Assembly: GCF_000265205.3 (NCBI RefSeq)
Contig: NC_018000.1
Coordinates: forward strand, 3,162,001-3,226,000
Direction of reading: 5' to 3'
DNA: 64,000 nucleotides
Origin: Sinorhizobium fredii USDA 257
GTDB lineage: Bacteria; Pseudomonadota; Alphaproteobacteria; Rhizobiales; Rhizobiaceae
Shown here: positions 1 through 10,464 of the stretch, piece after piece
Layout: each line of letters begins with the position of its first letter
Position numbering within the stretch: the first letter of the stretch is position 1
Program-made: the position numbers and the translations under genes
Notes under the pieces: generated by a model
What the model was told of the DNA's origin: nothing
Database searches by the model: none
What the model saw: only the letters and a program-made list of their open reading frames with translations

Positions 1-5
1 GTGTC

Positions 6-2519
6 TTGGAGGATGTCGATGAAAGGCGCCGCGCTACCGAAGCGTTGCGTGAAAGCGAAGCGCGCTTCCGGGCAATAGCCGATGACGCACCGGTGATGAT
101 CTGGGTAGCCGACCCATCGGGCGACACGAGCTTTTTCAGCCGTTTGTGGCTGGAGACTACGGGACAATCGGAAGCCGAGGCACTCGGTTTCGGTTGGGTG
201 GACGTAATCCACCCGGATGACCGGGAGAAAGTGCAGGAAGCGTTTTTCAGCGCGACGGCGGGCAAGGCTCCCGTGCGAAGCGAATACCGATTGCGGCGGG
301 CCGATGGAAGCTGGGCGTGGGTGATAGATGTCGGTCAGCCCCGCTTTTCCGATGACGGAGCGTTCCTGGGATATGTCGGCTCGGTGCTCGACATCACGGA
401 ACGCCGTGCCGCCGAGCTCGCCCAGCAGGAATCGCAAGCCTTTATCAGAAGCATCTTCGACAGCAGTCCCGACTGTGTACGCGTGCTCGATCTCGAAGGG
501 CGACCGTTGCTCATGAACAAGGCTGGCCGGCGAATCTTCGGCTTGGCGGAAGGGGCGCCGCTCACAAAAACCACATGGGACATTGTCGGCAAGGACGCCG
601 ATGCACAAAAGGTTCTAGAGGGCTGGGCAAAAGTCAGGGCCGGCGAGACTGCTCGATTCGAGATTACTGTACGGGACGCCAACGACGAAGAAAGATGCAT
701 GGACGTGATCGCGGCTCCCATCATCGGGCGCGAAGGAAAGCCGGTCAGAATGCTTTCGATCTGGCGCGACATTACTGCTGCAAAGCGCGCCAGCGAGGAA
801 ATCAGCCGCGCGCAGAGGACGGCCGAAGCGGCGGCTGATCAGCTTTCCTCGGTTCTCGAGAGTACCATGGACAGCGTCATGCTCCTCGATCCCCGATGGC
901 GCATCCGCTATTTGAATGAGAACGCCAAGAGGCTCCTGCGGATCGGGGACGAGTCCTTGGGAAAAGTCTTCTGGAAACTGTTCCCAAAGGAAGGAAGGGG
1001 GAACTTTGCCAAGCGCTGCCAGGAGGTCATGAACCGCCGTGTCCGTTCCTTCTTCGAGGATTACTTGCCGTCTCTCGACCGCTGGATCGAAGCAAATGCC
1101 TCTCCCACGCAAGAAGGCATTTCCATTTTCTGCCGAGACATAACGGAGCATCGCCAGGCAGAGGAGGACAAGTTACTCGCACAGAAGCAGATGGCCCACT
1201 TGGCAAGGCACGATATGCTGACCGGGTTGGCAAACAGGATGTTCTTCCGGGAATGCTTCGATCGGGCACTCAGTGAGAAAGGTGCCGCCGGCCGCATGGC
1301 TGTGCTGTGCCTCGATCTCGACGGGTTCAAGGCGATCAACGATACGCTTGGGCATCCCGCCGGCGACGCCGTGTTGCGCCAGGTTTCTGCGCGGCTCGTC
1401 CAGTCTGTAAGACCCGCCGACGTCGTGGCGCGCCTCGGGGGTGATGAATTTGCCATCATACATCCCCTGGCAACGACCCACGATGACGCCGTTCGACTCG
1501 CTCGGCGGGTTATCGACACGCTTTGCGAGCCGTTCACAATAGAGGGCGTCAGCGCCACTGTCGGAGCGAGCGTCGGTATTGCATTTGCGCCGGACGACGG
1601 GACTTCCGCGGACGAACTGATCAAGGCAGCCGACATCGCCCTCTACAATGCCAAAGCCAGCGGGCGCGGCACTTACAAGCGCTTCGATTTGGCCATGCAT
1701 GCGCAGCTGCAGGCCCACCAGCAGGTAAAGATTGCGCTCAGAGGCGCGCTGCAAAGGAACGAATTCGAGCTGCATTATCAGCCGCTGATAAGCTTGAGAT
1801 CGCGCCGTGTAACGGGATGCGAAGCGCTCTTGCGGTGGCGCAATCCCGAAAGAGGTATGGTGGCGCCCTCGGAGTTCATCCCCATTGCTGAAGAAACCGG
1901 GCTGATCGTACCGATCGGCGAGTGGATTCTCGATCAGGCCTGTCGCCAGGCCGCACAATGGCCGGAGCGTGTCAGCATTGCCATCAATCTCTCACCGGTC
2001 CAGTTCAAGCACCGCAACCTCGTCAAGACAGTGGCCGACGCCCTGTCGGCTTCTCGCCTTACTCCCGCGCGCTTGCAATTGGAAATCACGGAATCGGTCC
2101 TGCTGGACGAGAGCGAACACAATATTCAACTGCTCCAGGAGTTGCGCGGCCTTGGTGTGAAAATAGCGATGGACGACTTCGGGACGGGCTATTCGTCGCT
2201 CGGTTACCTGAGAAGCTTCCCATTCGACAAAATCAAGGTGGATCAAGCCTTCGTTCGCGATCTTCCGCACGGCAAAGAGTCGCTCGCGATCGTCAAAGCC
2301 GTCGCCGGTCTTGGTCACAGCCTGGGCATGACGACGACGATCGAGGGGATTGAGACGGAGGCTCAGTTGGCCGCCGTGAACGCGGAGGGATTTCATGAGG
2401 TTCAGGGCTACATCTTTTCGCGTCCCGTGCCTCCATCGGAAATCTCCAAATTGATCGACGGCCCTCTCGAAACCGGCGGTGCACCATGTGTTTACCTTGC
2501 GAACGGCCCCCAGAGCTAG
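6..2519 (+). CDS. PAS-GGDEF-EAL cyclic-di-GMP signalling protein (5' end outside window)
   Basis: Multi-domain sensor predicted to make and/or degrade cyclic di-GMP. The frame is open to the left edge, so the true start probably lies upstream; the TTG at position 6 is only the first possible codon inside the window. Three PAS regions are visible (about residues 14-140, 145-265 and 285-390), then a GGDEF domain with an intact RLGGDEF active site near residue 478, then an EAL domain with EALLRW near residue 605 and the DDFGTGYSSL loop. Both catalytic domains look intact, so it may be bifunctional or use one domain for regulation. No membrane segment is visible in the part present, which suggests a cytoplasmic sensor. 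It precedes the response regulator and che operon on the same strand; cyclic di-GMP commonly controls pili and motility, so a link to the Tad locus is plausible. Confidence 0.93.
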   Translation: MEDVDERRRATEALRESEARFRAIADDAPVMIWVADPSGDTSFFSRLWLETTGQSEAEALGFGWVDVIHPDDREKVQEAFFSATAGKAPVRSEYRLRRADGSWAWVIDVGQPRFSDDGAFLGYVGSVLDITERRAAELAQQESQAFIRSIFDSSPDCVRVLDLEGRPLLMNKAGRRIFGLAEGAPLTKTTWDIVGKDADAQKVLEGWAKVRAGETARFEITVRDANDEERCMDVIAAPIIGREGKPVRMLSIWRDITAAKRASEEISRAQRTAEAAADQLSSVLESTMDSVMLLDPRWRIRYLNENAKRLLRIGDESLGKVFWKLFPKEGRGNFAKRCQEVMNRRVRSFFEDYLPSLDRWIEANASPTQEGISIFCRDITEHRQAEEDKLLAQKQMAHLARHDMLTGLANRMFFRECFDRALSEKGAAGRMAVLCLDLDGFKAINDTLGHPAGDAVLRQVSARLVQSVRPADVVARLGGDEFAIIHPLATTHDDAVRLARRVIDTLCEPFTIEGVSATVGASVGIAFAPDDGTSADELIKAADIALYNAKASGRGTYKRFDLAMHAQLQAHQQVKIALRGALQRNEFELHYQPLISLRSRRVTGCEALLRWRNPERGMVAPSEFIPIAEETGLIVPIGEWILDQACRQAAQWPERVSIAINLSPVQFKHRNLVKTVADALSASRLTPARLQLEITESVLLDESEHNIQLLQELRGLGVKIAMDDFGTGYSSLGYLRSFPFDKIKVDQAFVRDLPHGKESLAIVKAVAGLGHSLGMTTTIEGIETEAQLAAVNAEGFHEVQGYIFSRPVPPSEISKLIDGPLETGGAPCVYLANGPQS

Positions 2520-2634
2520 CTGCTGCATTTAGCCCTACACGTCTCCAGGCGTGTGTGGCACAATCTTGATACTACTGCGCATTGATTGGTAATGACGGGA
2601 ACGCATTCGCTGAGACGATCGTTAGTTGCAGACC

Positions 2635-2650
2635 GGCCAGCGGGCCGAAT
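2635..2650 (-). promoter_or_regulatory. 16-bp che/tad shared motif, copy 1
   Basis: Reverse-strand match to ATTCRGCCNGNTGGCY, 42 bp before the response-regulator start. Sequence seen, read on the minus strand: ATTCGGCCCGCTGGCC. Five further copies occur, all upstream of che or tad transcription units. The core GCC-N4-GGC is an inverted repeat, as expected for a dimeric regulator. Function is inferred. Confidence 0.55.
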
Positions 2651-2691
2651 TGATGGCCCGCGAGCGCCAGACAACCGGCGAGGAAAGCGTA

Positions 2692-3393
2692 ATGAATACC
2701 TCACGCGTCGCACTGATAGCCGATGATGATGAATTCTTCCGGATCGCGCTTGGCTTCATCTTGAAGAGCAAATTGCGGTTCACCGAGATTCTCGAAAGCG
2801 GCTCGCTCGATGAAGCTATTGAAAGGCTCAGCGAGCGCGAGGACATATCGCTGGCTTTGTTCGATTTGGCGATGCCGGGCATGCAAAGTGCTGCCAGCCT
2901 TGCCGCCGTGCGCGACATCCACCCGGATCTAAAGGTCGTCGTCGTCTCGGCATCGTCGCGCCGGTCGGACATTCTGTCTGCCCTCACTGCGGGCATAAAC
3001 GGCTATGTGCCAAAGGGCCTCGGCGCGAGCGAACTGGCCGAAGCAATTGGCGCGATTCTCAACGGCGCTGTCTACGTACCCCCGTCCATAGCGGGTCGGC
3101 CTTCTTCTTCCGAGGAAGCAGGGGTCTCTCAGGTCATCCGGGATACCCAGGACGAACGGGGCCATCGCACAATCGAATTCCTCACGCCGAGGCAGCGCGA
3201 GGTCCTCCTGCTCCTTGTACAGGGGTTCTCGAACAAGGAAATCGCCCGCAAGCTGAAACTCGGCGAGGGTACGGTGAAGATCCACATGGCAGCACTCTTC
3301 CGCAGTCTGCGGGTAAGAAACCGCCAGGAGGCCGCTGCCGCAGGAGCGCGCCTGTTACCCATGACCGAGAGCAGCAGTAGACCGGTCGGATAG
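2692..3393 (+). CDS. LuxR/NarL-family response regulator
   Basis: Two-domain response regulator of 233 residues. The N-terminal receiver has the acidic pocket (Asp11-13), phospho-acceptor Asp58 in LFDLAMPGM, the switch Ser in VVVSASS and the conserved Lys in YVPKG, so it should be phosphorylatable. The C-terminal LuxR-type helix-turn-helix begins at LTPRQREV and includes SNKEIARKL and GTVKIHM. The ATG at 2692 is chosen because GAGGAAAG lies 5-12 bases upstream; a longer in-frame start at 2626 lacks such a site. The gene sits just before the chemosensory operon and has the shared 16-bp motif upstream, so it is a reasonable candidate for the output regulator of the CheA here. That wiring is inference. 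Confidence 0.92.
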   Translation: MNTSRVALIADDDEFFRIALGFILKSKLRFTEILESGSLDEAIERLSEREDISLALFDLAMPGMQSAASLAAVRDIHPDLKVVVVSASSRRSDILSALTAGINGYVPKGLGASELAEAIGAILNGAVYVPPSIAGRPSSSEEAGVSQVIRDTQDERGHRTIEFLTPRQREVLLLLVQGFSNKEIARKLKLGEGTVKIHMAALFRSLRVRNRQEAAAAGARLLPMTESSSRPVG

Positions 3394-3404
3394 GCCGCCT
3401 GCTA

Positions 3405-3420
3405 AGCCATCCGGCCGAAT
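3405..3420 (-). promoter_or_regulatory. 16-bp che/tad shared motif, copy 2
   Basis: Reverse-strand copy, read as ATTCGGCCGGATGGCT, between the response regulator and cheR, 139 bp before the cheR start. It lies in a 165-bp gap that must carry the promoter of the che operon if that operon is not read through from the response regulator. Confidence 0.55.
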
Positions 3421-3558
3421 AGCCCAAATGCATGCGAGGACGTACTGACGACGGCAGAGCCACGAATTTAGGAAGAACATGCGCCAGCCTGTTTCGACAG
3501 CCAGCTTACCCGGACGCCCTCTTCGCGCCTGCGCGGCGAAAGAGGCAGGAGGCGTTCG

Positions 3559-4923
3559 GTGACAGGGCACGCGCTTCCGTCCAAGCTCGCTGACGAGGTC
3601 GCCTGCAGGGTCGGCCTCAGCCTTCCAACATCGCGAAAAGGCGCCGTCGCCTCGGCGATCGGCCGGGTTATGGCGCGGCGCGACATCGACGACAGCAGCC
3701 TATTTCTTAACCGGCTGGGGCTGGACCAGGACCTGACCGACGATGTCATCGCCGCGATCACGGTCGGAGAAACGTATTTCTTTCGGGATCCCGATCAATT
3801 CCAGCTGATATCGCAAGCAATCCTTCCGGAACTAAGGCGGCGGCGGCCCGACGGCTCTCTCGTGCGAATCTGGAGCATCGGCTGTGCAACGGGAGAGGAA
3901 CCCTACTCCCTTGCCATTCTCTGCGACGAGGAAGGTCTCCTGCAAGATGTTCGGATAAGTGCAGCCGACGTCTCCAGAAAGGCGCTCGCCGCGGCCAAGG
4001 CCGCAGAGTATGGCGAATGGTCGTTGAGGAATACGGACCGCAAGCTGAAGGACCGATATTTCACCTCAGGTGAGGGACGGTTTCGACTGAACGAACGATT
4101 GCGCCGGCAGGTCGATTTCGCTCACCTGAACCTTGGCGCAGTCGATCTACCGGCGCCGGAAAGGGGATTGGCTGACTTCGACTTGATCCTTTGCCGCAAC
4201 GTGCTCGTCTATCTCGATGCGAGTACGGTGCGGCGGATTGCGCGTCAGCTATTCGCCTGCCTTGCCGATGGCGGCTGGCTCTTGACGGCGCCGACCGATC
4301 CGCCCTTGTGGAAGTACGCCCCGTTCGAAACTTCCATCACGCCGGCGGGCGTTGTTTACCGGCGCATGATAGCTCATGGAGATACTCCCGGGGGCTCTAT
4401 CTCAGGCGTCGCCCCCATTCCATGCCAATCCAAAAGACCTGTCGCGCACGTGTCGGCCCCCCGAGCTTGCGTCACGGATGAGCAAAAAACGCCCGACGAC
4501 AAAGCCCTCAAGGCCATTGCCCGGCAAATCCGCTCGCGTTACGACATGGGTGAGACCCGGGAAGCTCAGCGCCTCGCTGCGCAGGCCGTTCAAAGTCATC
4601 CGCTCGCAGCGGAACTGCATTTCCTCCAGGGGCTCTCTCAGATGGCCGATGGGCAGACCGACGCGGCTGCGGCGGCGCTGCGACGGGTAGTCTATCTGGA
4701 CGGCAATATGGCGGCCGCGCAGTTCCTCCTCGGTGTCTGTCTCATGCACAGCGACCCGCAAGCGTCCCGGCGTGCGTTTGAAAACGTGCTGCATTTTTGC
4801 CTCTCTCGCCCGCCGCGCGAACGCGTCGCCCTGATGTCAGGGGCGACGGCTGGAGATCTGGCGGAGCGCGCACGGCGCGAGATCGGCAAAGTCCGGCGAG
4901 GGTGGGGGAGCGAACGCCCATGA
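3559..4923 (+). CDS. cheR: CheR-type chemoreceptor methyltransferase with TPR tail
   Basis: Predicted S-adenosylmethionine-dependent glutamate methyltransferase acting on the chemoreceptor. It has 454 residues: a CheR methyltransferase region over roughly the first 275, with the SAM-binding signature GCATGEEPYSL and the later LCRNVLVYLD, followed by a linker and tetratricopeptide-like repeats over about 325-440. Such TPR extensions are typical of CheR proteins in alternative (non-flagellar) pathways. The start is GTG, supported by AGGAGG a few bases upstream. The stop codon overlaps the cheW start (ATGA), indicating translational coupling. It is the first gene of a tightly packed operon cheR-cheW-mcp-cheA-cheB. 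Confidence 0.93.
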   Translation: MTGHALPSKLADEVACRVGLSLPTSRKGAVASAIGRVMARRDIDDSSLFLNRLGLDQDLTDDVIAAITVGETYFFRDPDQFQLISQAILPELRRRRPDGSLVRIWSIGCATGEEPYSLAILCDEEGLLQDVRISAADVSRKALAAAKAAEYGEWSLRNTDRKLKDRYFTSGEGRFRLNERLRRQVDFAHLNLGAVDLPAPERGLADFDLILCRNVLVYLDASTVRRIARQLFACLADGGWLLTAPTDPPLWKYAPFETSITPAGVVYRRMIAHGDTPGGSISGVAPIPCQSKRPVAHVSAPRACVTDEQKTPDDKALKAIARQIRSRYDMGETREAQRLAAQAVQSHPLAAELHFLQGLSQMADGQTDAAAAALRRVVYLDGNMAAAQFLLGVCLMHSDPQASRRAFENVLHFCLSRPPRERVALMSGATAGDLAERARREIGKVRRGWGSERP

Positions 4924-5582
4924 CGACACCTTCCCGCCCGGCCTCCCGGCCGGTCGACTGGACCGCCGTCAGAAGACGGATGGAGGCAGCGATAGAGCAG
5001 ACCGAAGTGCTTTTGGAAGCGGCACAGCCAGATGCGGCGGTGCGATACGAGCAATCACCGCGATCGGCCGGCGACGCGTTCGGCGGAAGAGAGCAAGCGG
5101 TCGGCCTTGTGACTTTCACACTATCGGATCGCCAGTTTGCCTTGGAGATCCTCTATGTTTGCGAAATCGTTTCGAAGCCACGCGTCAGTCCGCTGCCCGG
5201 AATGCCCTCGCACGCCTGTGGGGTTTATGAGTTGCGCGGGCAGTTGCTACCCGTCTTCGACCTGTGCGGACTGTTCGATCTCCCGCGGCCGGCCGCAACC
5301 GCCAGCGACTGGGCGATTGTATGCGGGCAAGCGCATCCCGAATTCTTGATCCTGTCCACGGCCGCCCCGGAAATAGTAACGCTCCCCCTGGAGGAAATCG
5401 GTGCGGCGGAGCCCGGCACGGGCGACAAGGCTTGGCATTGCGCAACGACGGAAACCGGCACGGTCATTCTGGACGGCCACCTTCTTTTGAACGATCGCCG
5501 ATTCTTTCTTGAGGACGAGCAGATCATCGCCAGCGGTGAGACGGAAAGGACCGAAATCCATGAGTCCCCGACTAACGAATAG
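4920..5582 (+). CDS. cheW: CheW-like chemotaxis coupling protein
   Basis: Adaptor of 220 residues that should connect the receptor to CheA. A CheW domain occupies about residues 60-190, seen in [13 protein letters not shown] and the later [13 protein letters not shown]. The N-terminal 60 residues are an extension not needed for the fold. The ATG at 4920 overlaps the cheR stop by 4 bases and is preferred to a longer open frame beginning at 4797, which would sit inside cheR. Its 3' end overlaps the start of the receptor gene by 23 bases, continuing the coupled arrangement of the operon. Confidence 0.9.
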   Translation: MTTPSRPASRPVDWTAVRRRMEAAIEQTEVLLEAAQPDAAVRYEQSPRSAGDAFGGREQAVGLVTFTLSDRQFALEILYVCEIVSKPRVSPLPGMPSHACGVYELRGQLLPVFDLCGLFDLPRPAATASDWAIVCGQAHPEFLILSTAAPEIVTLPLEEIGAAEPGTGDKAWHCATTETGTVILDGHLLLNDRRFFLEDEQIIASGETERTEIHESPTNE

Positions 5583-7185
5583 TCTCTATGGCGCTTTGGG
5601 CTTGGCCATGCTGCTGTTCGTGGCCGCGTCGGCGCTGCTCGTCGGGTGGAGCTTTATTGCCCTGCAGCAGGTGCGAGCCGATCTTGCGGCGACATCGTCG
5701 CTTGGGACGCAACGCCTTGCCTACCAGCTGATCTATGTAGCCGGGCGCTTGGAAAGGGCGGAAGGCCCAGCCCGGATCGCTGCTGCCGATGAGCTTCGCG
5801 GCCTGATGGACCGCAACGAGCGGCTGCTTGCGAGTCTGGTCAATGGCGACGAAAGGTTCGGGCTGGAGGCAACGACGGATCCTGCTGCCCTCACGCAGCT
5901 GGAACAAGCCCGCCAACAATGGCGGGAACAGGTGAGGCCCGCTCTGGAAAGCGCTATCGCCAGCGCGCCGCTCGGGCACGAGGCACTGGATGAACTCGAC
6001 CCCAAGATCAGAGACTTTGCCGCGCGCATGGACGAATTGATCAATCGAATCGAGCATGCAGGAGTGGCTCGGCTCCAGCGCTCTCAATTGCTGCAACTGG
6101 GCTTTACGGTTCTCGCCGTTCTGATGCTGCTCCACGTGTTGCGGGTCGCGCGCCGCCTCGTCGCCCGCACGCGCAAGCTCGCCGGCGTGGCGGAAATGGT
6201 CAGCGCCGGTGACCTGACGCAGAAAGCTTCCGTAGAAGGCAGCGACGAACTCGCGGTCCTTGGCTTTTCCTTCAACGCAATGACGGCAAGGCTTGCCGGC
6301 ATGATCGACAATGAACGGAGCAGCAGGGAGAGGCTCGAAGAGCTGCTCGCCACGATCTCGGAAACGGCTCAACATCTTTCGTCATCCGCCGCCGAAATCC
6401 TCGCCGGAACCACGCAACAGGTCGAAGGCATGCGTGAGCAATCGTCGGCGGTCGCCCAGACGGTGACGAGCGTCGATGAGGTGCTCCAGACGTCGGAACA
6501 GGCGGCGCAGCGCGCGCAGCAGGTTGCTGCGTCGTACGATCAGGCCGTCAAGATCAGCAATGACGGCCGCAAAGCACTGGAAGATACCGTGCACGTGATG
6601 AACGCGGTGAGCGCCCGCACCGAAGGGATTGCCGGCGACATTCTTTCATTGGCGGAAAACAGCCTGGAAATCGGTGAGATCGTCACGGTCGTCGCCGAGA
6701 TCGCAGACCAAACGAACCTTTTGGCGCTGAATGCGGCTATCGAGGCATCGCGTGCAGGCGAGCACGGCAGGGGCTTCAGTGTCGTTGCCAGTGAGATCAG
6801 GACACTTGCTGACCAGTCGAAGTCCGCGACGACCCGAGTCCGTCGAATTCTGATGGAGATTCAGAAGGCGACGAATGCGGCGGTCATCGGCGCCGAGGAT
6901 GGCACGAAGAGTGTCAGCCGCGCCCTCGAGACGATGAACGAAGCGGGCGAAACGATCCGGCAACTCGAGGCGATCGTTGCCGATTCCGCGCGGTCGGTGA
7001 CCCAGATCGCCGCTTCGGCGGGCCAGCAAAGAGCGGGCATGAAGCAGATTCACGACGCGATGCATTACATCGAGCAAGCGAGCAGCCAGAATCTCTCGGC
7101 GATCCGGCAAGCCGAGGAGGCCGCGAAAGATCTCAACGAACTGGGCTCCAGGCTGAAGGAAATGCTCGCTGACCATGGCAACTGA
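5560..7185 (+). CDS. Methyl-accepting chemotaxis receptor
   Basis: Transmembrane chemoreceptor of 541 residues. Transmembrane segment 1 is near residues 12-35, a periplasmic region of about 150 residues follows, and segment 2 ([15 protein letters not shown]) leads into a HAMP domain. The C-terminal signalling domain carries the highly conserved hairpin tip with [19 protein letters not shown] and [15 protein letters not shown]. There is no C-terminal NWETF-like pentapeptide for tethering CheR or CheB. The ATG at 5560 follows ACGGAAAGGA and is preferred to an earlier in-frame start at 5509. The ligand is not identifiable. It is the only receptor in the operon and so likely the dedicated input. 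Confidence 0.93.
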   Translation: MSPRLTNSLYGALGLAMLLFVAASALLVGWSFIALQQVRADLAATSSLGTQRLAYQLIYVAGRLERAEGPARIAAADELRGLMDRNERLLASLVNGDERFGLEATTDPAALTQLEQARQQWREQVRPALESAIASAPLGHEALDELDPKIRDFAARMDELINRIEHAGVARLQRSQLLQLGFTVLAVLMLLHVLRVARRLVARTRKLAGVAEMVSAGDLTQKASVEGSDELAVLGFSFNAMTARLAGMIDNERSSRERLEELLATISETAQHLSSSAAEILAGTTQQVEGMREQSSAVAQTVTSVDEVLQTSEQAAQRAQQVAASYDQAVKISNDGRKALEDTVHVMNAVSARTEGIAGDILSLAENSLEIGEIVTVVAEIADQTNLLALNAAIEASRAGEHGRGFSVVASEIRTLADQSKSATTRVRRILMEIQKATNAAVIGAEDGTKSVSRALETMNEAGETIRQLEAIVADSARSVTQIAASAGQQRAGMKQIHDAMHYIEQASSQNLSAIRQAEEAAKDLNELGSRLKEMLADHGN

Positions 7186-9307
7186 CATGACCAAACCCGA
7201 CGAATTCGATCGTGAATTGCTGCAGATGTTCACTGAGGAAGTGAGGGAACGTGCATCCGACATGGAGCAGGCATTGCTCGCCATCGAGGACACCGGCGAG
7301 GCCGTCGAGAAACTCCGTCTGCAGGAACAGCTTCTAAGGACGGCGCACAGCCTCAAGGGCGCCGCCGGTCTGCTTCAAGTACGCGGCGTGGAGGCGATTT
7401 GTCACTGGATGGAAGAGATACTCTCCCTGACGGTGAATGAGCGGCTTGCGCTCGAAAAACCCCAGCTGGATCTTCTTCTGTCGGCCGCAGACGCAATCCA
7501 GGATGCGGCCCGCCTCTTGGAAATCGGCGAGATGCCTTCGCCGGCGCACGGCGAGAGCGTTGTCGATGCGTTGAAGGCTGCCGTGGCGGGAGGGGCGGAT
7601 CACGGCAGCGGCAAGCCGAATCTGCGTCCACCTCAGACGAGACAGGTACCCGTTCGCACCAGCGATACCGACGGCTCCATGCGCGTCTCCGCCGATCGTC
7701 TGGATACGCTTCTCTACAGGAGTGGCGAATTGTTGTCCTTTAACGCGATCATGCGGCGCCATGCCGAGGAGGCGTCACTGCTGCGCGAGCAGGCCAGAAA
7801 GCTACGGCGGGTAAGCCCCGAGTTTGCCGCACACGCGGCAGGTATCGAAAGCGGGCTGCGCCAGCTTGCGACATCGCTGCGAGGGGACATGAGACTGATG
7901 CACAGTGCCGCGACAGCACTTGATCACGAGGTACGGCACGCACGCACACAACCCTTTGCGCAGGCCTGCAAGGGGCTCGACCGTGTCGTGCGGGACATGG
8001 CGGCGGGATCGGGAAAATTGGCCGAACTTGAAATCAAGGGCGGAGAGATCGAGATCGATCGTTCCATTCTTTCGAGCCTGCAGGATTCGCTTCGCCACCT
8101 CGTGCGCAACGCAGTCGCGCATGGCATTCAGTCGCCCGAAGAACGCCGAAAGGCGGGAAAACCGGAAAGGGGAAGAGTCCTCATTGCAGCCGTCATCTCC
8201 GGAGACCGAATGCAGGTGCGTGTAGAGGATGACGGCCGCGGCCTGGATGTGGCTCGGCTCAGCAAGGCAGGGCCCGATCTGAAAGAGGTGAAAGACGAAG
8301 CCGAGCTCCTGCGGCGAGTTTTCGAGCCTGGCGTATCGACGTCGGCGAAGGTCACTAGCCTGTCAGGGCGCGGAATAGGCCTCGACATCGTCAAACGCAA
8401 TATCGAAACGCTGCGTGGCACGGCGGAAGTTTCGCAAGTATCGACGGGAGGCGCCGCCTTCACTCTTACAGTCCCCCTGACGCTGGCGACGGTGCGTGCA
8501 CTGGAGGTCATCGCCGGGGAGCATGTGTTCACGATCGACACGGCGTCGATCCAGCGGGTGATACGCATTGATGCGCCAGACTTCGCAATCTCTGAGGATA
8601 GGGGCATCGTCACCACCCCCACCGGCCCGATACCGTTCCTGGATCTTGCCAATTGGCTCGGACTGCGATCGGGCCGCGGCGATACCGGGCAGGCCGTGCC
8701 GGCGGTCGTGGTCGACGCTCCGGGCGGGCCGGTGGCGGTGCTCGTCGATGCTGTTGCCGGTGAGCAGGAACTCCTCGCACGCCCGCTCGGTCCGCGTCTC
8801 GCGAAAGTTCGTCGCTATAGCGCTGGCATGGTACTGGCCAACGGGCGCATTGCCCTCCTCCTGAACGTTGCAGCGCTCGCCGAGGCCGCCGCCGAGGCGC
8901 GGCCACCGGACGGCACAGCGGTGCCCGAGCCAGTTCCGGCCGCGCGTCGCAAGGTGCTCGTCGTGGACGATTCCAAATATGTACGAACGTTGGTGAGGCT
9001 CATCCTCGAGGGGGCAGGGTACGATGTCGCGATAGCAAGCAATGGCAAGGAGGCCTTCGAGCAGCTTCTTGAAGACGGTGCCGATATGGTCGTCGCGGAT
9101 GTCGACATGCCGTCCATGAATGGCTTCGAACTCACCGAGGCCATTCGTCAATCGGAGCGTTTCACCGACACGCCCGTTGTCCTCGTCACCGGCCGGGAAA
9201 CGCTTGAAGACAAGGTGCGGGGGCTGCGTGCTGGCGCAAACGCCTATCTGAGGAAGGATCAGTTCGATGCGCAGCACTTCCTGGAGACGATGCGCCGGGT
9301 CGTGTGA
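7175..9307 (+). CDS. cheA: CheA hybrid histidine kinase with C-terminal receiver
   Basis: Chemosensory kinase of 710 residues. Order of domains: HPt with phosphorylatable His58 in AHSLKGAAG; linker; dimerisation and HATPase region with [11 protein letters not shown] near residue 308, VEDDGRG and [10 protein letters not shown] near 400; a CheW-like regulatory domain at about 425-560; and a receiver at about 590-705 with VVDDSKYVR and an intact phospho-acceptor in [12 protein letters not shown]. No separate CheY-binding P2 domain is obvious. A fused receiver is common in alternative chemosensory systems, where it can act as a phosphate sink or intramolecular output. It overlaps the receptor gene by 11 bases. 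Its separate output target is probably the upstream LuxR-type regulator, by inference. Confidence 0.94.
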   Translation: MATDMTKPDEFDRELLQMFTEEVRERASDMEQALLAIEDTGEAVEKLRLQEQLLRTAHSLKGAAGLLQVRGVEAICHWMEEILSLTVNERLALEKPQLDLLLSAADAIQDAARLLEIGEMPSPAHGESVVDALKAAVAGGADHGSGKPNLRPPQTRQVPVRTSDTDGSMRVSADRLDTLLYRSGELLSFNAIMRRHAEEASLLREQARKLRRVSPEFAAHAAGIESGLRQLATSLRGDMRLMHSAATALDHEVRHARTQPFAQACKGLDRVVRDMAAGSGKLAELEIKGGEIEIDRSILSSLQDSLRHLVRNAVAHGIQSPEERRKAGKPERGRVLIAAVISGDRMQVRVEDDGRGLDVARLSKAGPDLKEVKDEAELLRRVFEPGVSTSAKVTSLSGRGIGLDIVKRNIETLRGTAEVSQVSTGGAAFTLTVPLTLATVRALEVIAGEHVFTIDTASIQRVIRIDAPDFAISEDRGIVTTPTGPIPFLDLANWLGLRSGRGDTGQAVPAVVVDAPGGPVAVLVDAVAGEQELLARPLGPRLAKVRRYSAGMVLANGRIALLLNVAALAEAAAEARPPDGTAVPEPVPAARRKVLVVDDSKYVRTLVRLILEGAGYDVAIASNGKEAFEQLLEDGADMVVADVDMPSMNGFELTEAIRQSERFTDTPVVLVTGRETLEDKVRGLRAGANAYLRKDQFDAQHFLETMRRVV

Positions 9308-9315
9308 GGACGGGG

Positions 9316-10353
9316 ATGATACGTATTCTTCTTGCGACATCGACGCCCGACCTTGAAGAACGCGTCCGAAGGGCGGCTGAGGCCGACGCCGCCGTAGAGC
9401 TCGTGGGCGTCGCAAGAAGCGGCAAGGACGCGGTGAGGATGACCGGTAAACTCTTGCCGGACATCGTCGCCGTGGAACTCCGTGACGACGACACCGCCGA
9501 AACAGTCAGGGAGATCATGATCACCGCACCGACGCCAGTGGTCATGGTGGCCTACCAGGATGGTTCGCAGCTGGGAGCCATGTCCGCGCGCGCGCTCGAC
9601 TCGGGCGCGCTCGCGGTCATCCCGGCGCCGGCCGGGTCCGGCACGTCTCTCGAAAATGCGGCCCGCGAAAAGTTCCTGTCGACGATCAAGGCCATGGCGC
9701 AGGTCAAGGTCGTTCGCCAGTGGCGTAAGAAAACGCGCGGCGATTACGAGGTCAAAGAGGCACCGCAGCCTGCGGCCCAGATCGCGATCGTGGGCATCGC
9801 TGCCTCCACAGGAGGACCGTCCGCGATCCGTTCGATATTGAAGGATCTGTCCGCCAATTTTCCTGCACCCATCCTCATCGTGCAGCACATGTCGAACGGC
9901 TTCATCGAAGGCGTTGCCGCATCCCTCGACGCGACGATTGCGCTCAAGGTGAAAGTCGGTGCGAATGGCGAACGCCTGAGGCCCGGTACTGTCTACCTGG
10001 CCCCTGATGGCCATCAGCTCGGCGTCTCGGGCAAGTCGCGCCTACGTGTCGTGGACGACGATGCCATACAAGGCTTCAAGCCGTCCGGATCCTATCTATT
10101 CGGCTCGATTGCTCGCGCTTTCAAGGACGAGTCTCTTGCCGTCATCCTGACGGGGATGGGCGATGACGGCACCGAGGGCCTTCGGGCGCTGCACGTGGCG
10201 GGCGGGAAAGTGATCGCGCAGGATGAAGAAAGCTCCGTCGTCTTCGGAATGCCGAAATCGGCGATCTCGGCAGGTCTCGTCGATTTCGTCCTGCCGCTGG
10301 GCGATATCGCCGGGAAGATCGCTGCGCTGGCGAGCCGAACACGCGATCCTTGA
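9316..10353 (+). CDS. cheB: CheB methylesterase with degenerate receiver
   Basis: Predicted glutamate methylesterase/deamidase of the receptor, 345 residues. The C-terminal domain keeps the catalytic triad expected for CheB: Ser in GIAASTGGP near 165, His in QHMSNGF near 190, and Asp in GMGDDGTEG near 282. The N-terminal receiver is degenerate. The usual acidic pair after the first strand is replaced (ILLATSTPD), and the phospho-acceptor position reads VAVELRDDD, with Glu in place of Asp. Phosphorylation control is therefore probably lost or altered. The ATG at 9316 follows GAGGACGGGG; a GTG at 9304 overlaps the cheA stop and would add four residues. It ends the che operon and is convergent with tadC. 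Confidence 0.92.
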   Translation: MIRILLATSTPDLEERVRRAAEADAAVELVGVARSGKDAVRMTGKLLPDIVAVELRDDDTAETVREIMITAPTPVVMVAYQDGSQLGAMSARALDSGALAVIPAPAGSGTSLENAAREKFLSTIKAMAQVKVVRQWRKKTRGDYEVKEAPQPAAQIAIVGIAASTGGPSAIRSILKDLSANFPAPILIVQHMSNGFIEGVAASLDATIALKVKVGANGERLRPGTVYLAPDGHQLGVSGKSRLRVVDDDAIQGFKPSGSYLFGSIARAFKDESLAVILTGMGDDGTEGLRALHVAGGKVIAQDEESSVVFGMPKSAISAGLVDFVLPLGDIAGKIAALASRTRDP

Positions 10354-10464
10354 AAGCGAGGTGCGGCGCTCGGCATCGAACTTTACGCGCAGCGCCGCCC
10401 TTGCCCCACCCCAACTCTCGGCGTCCGGGCGCCGTATTCGTGAACAAACTGCTGCCGATCCCGC

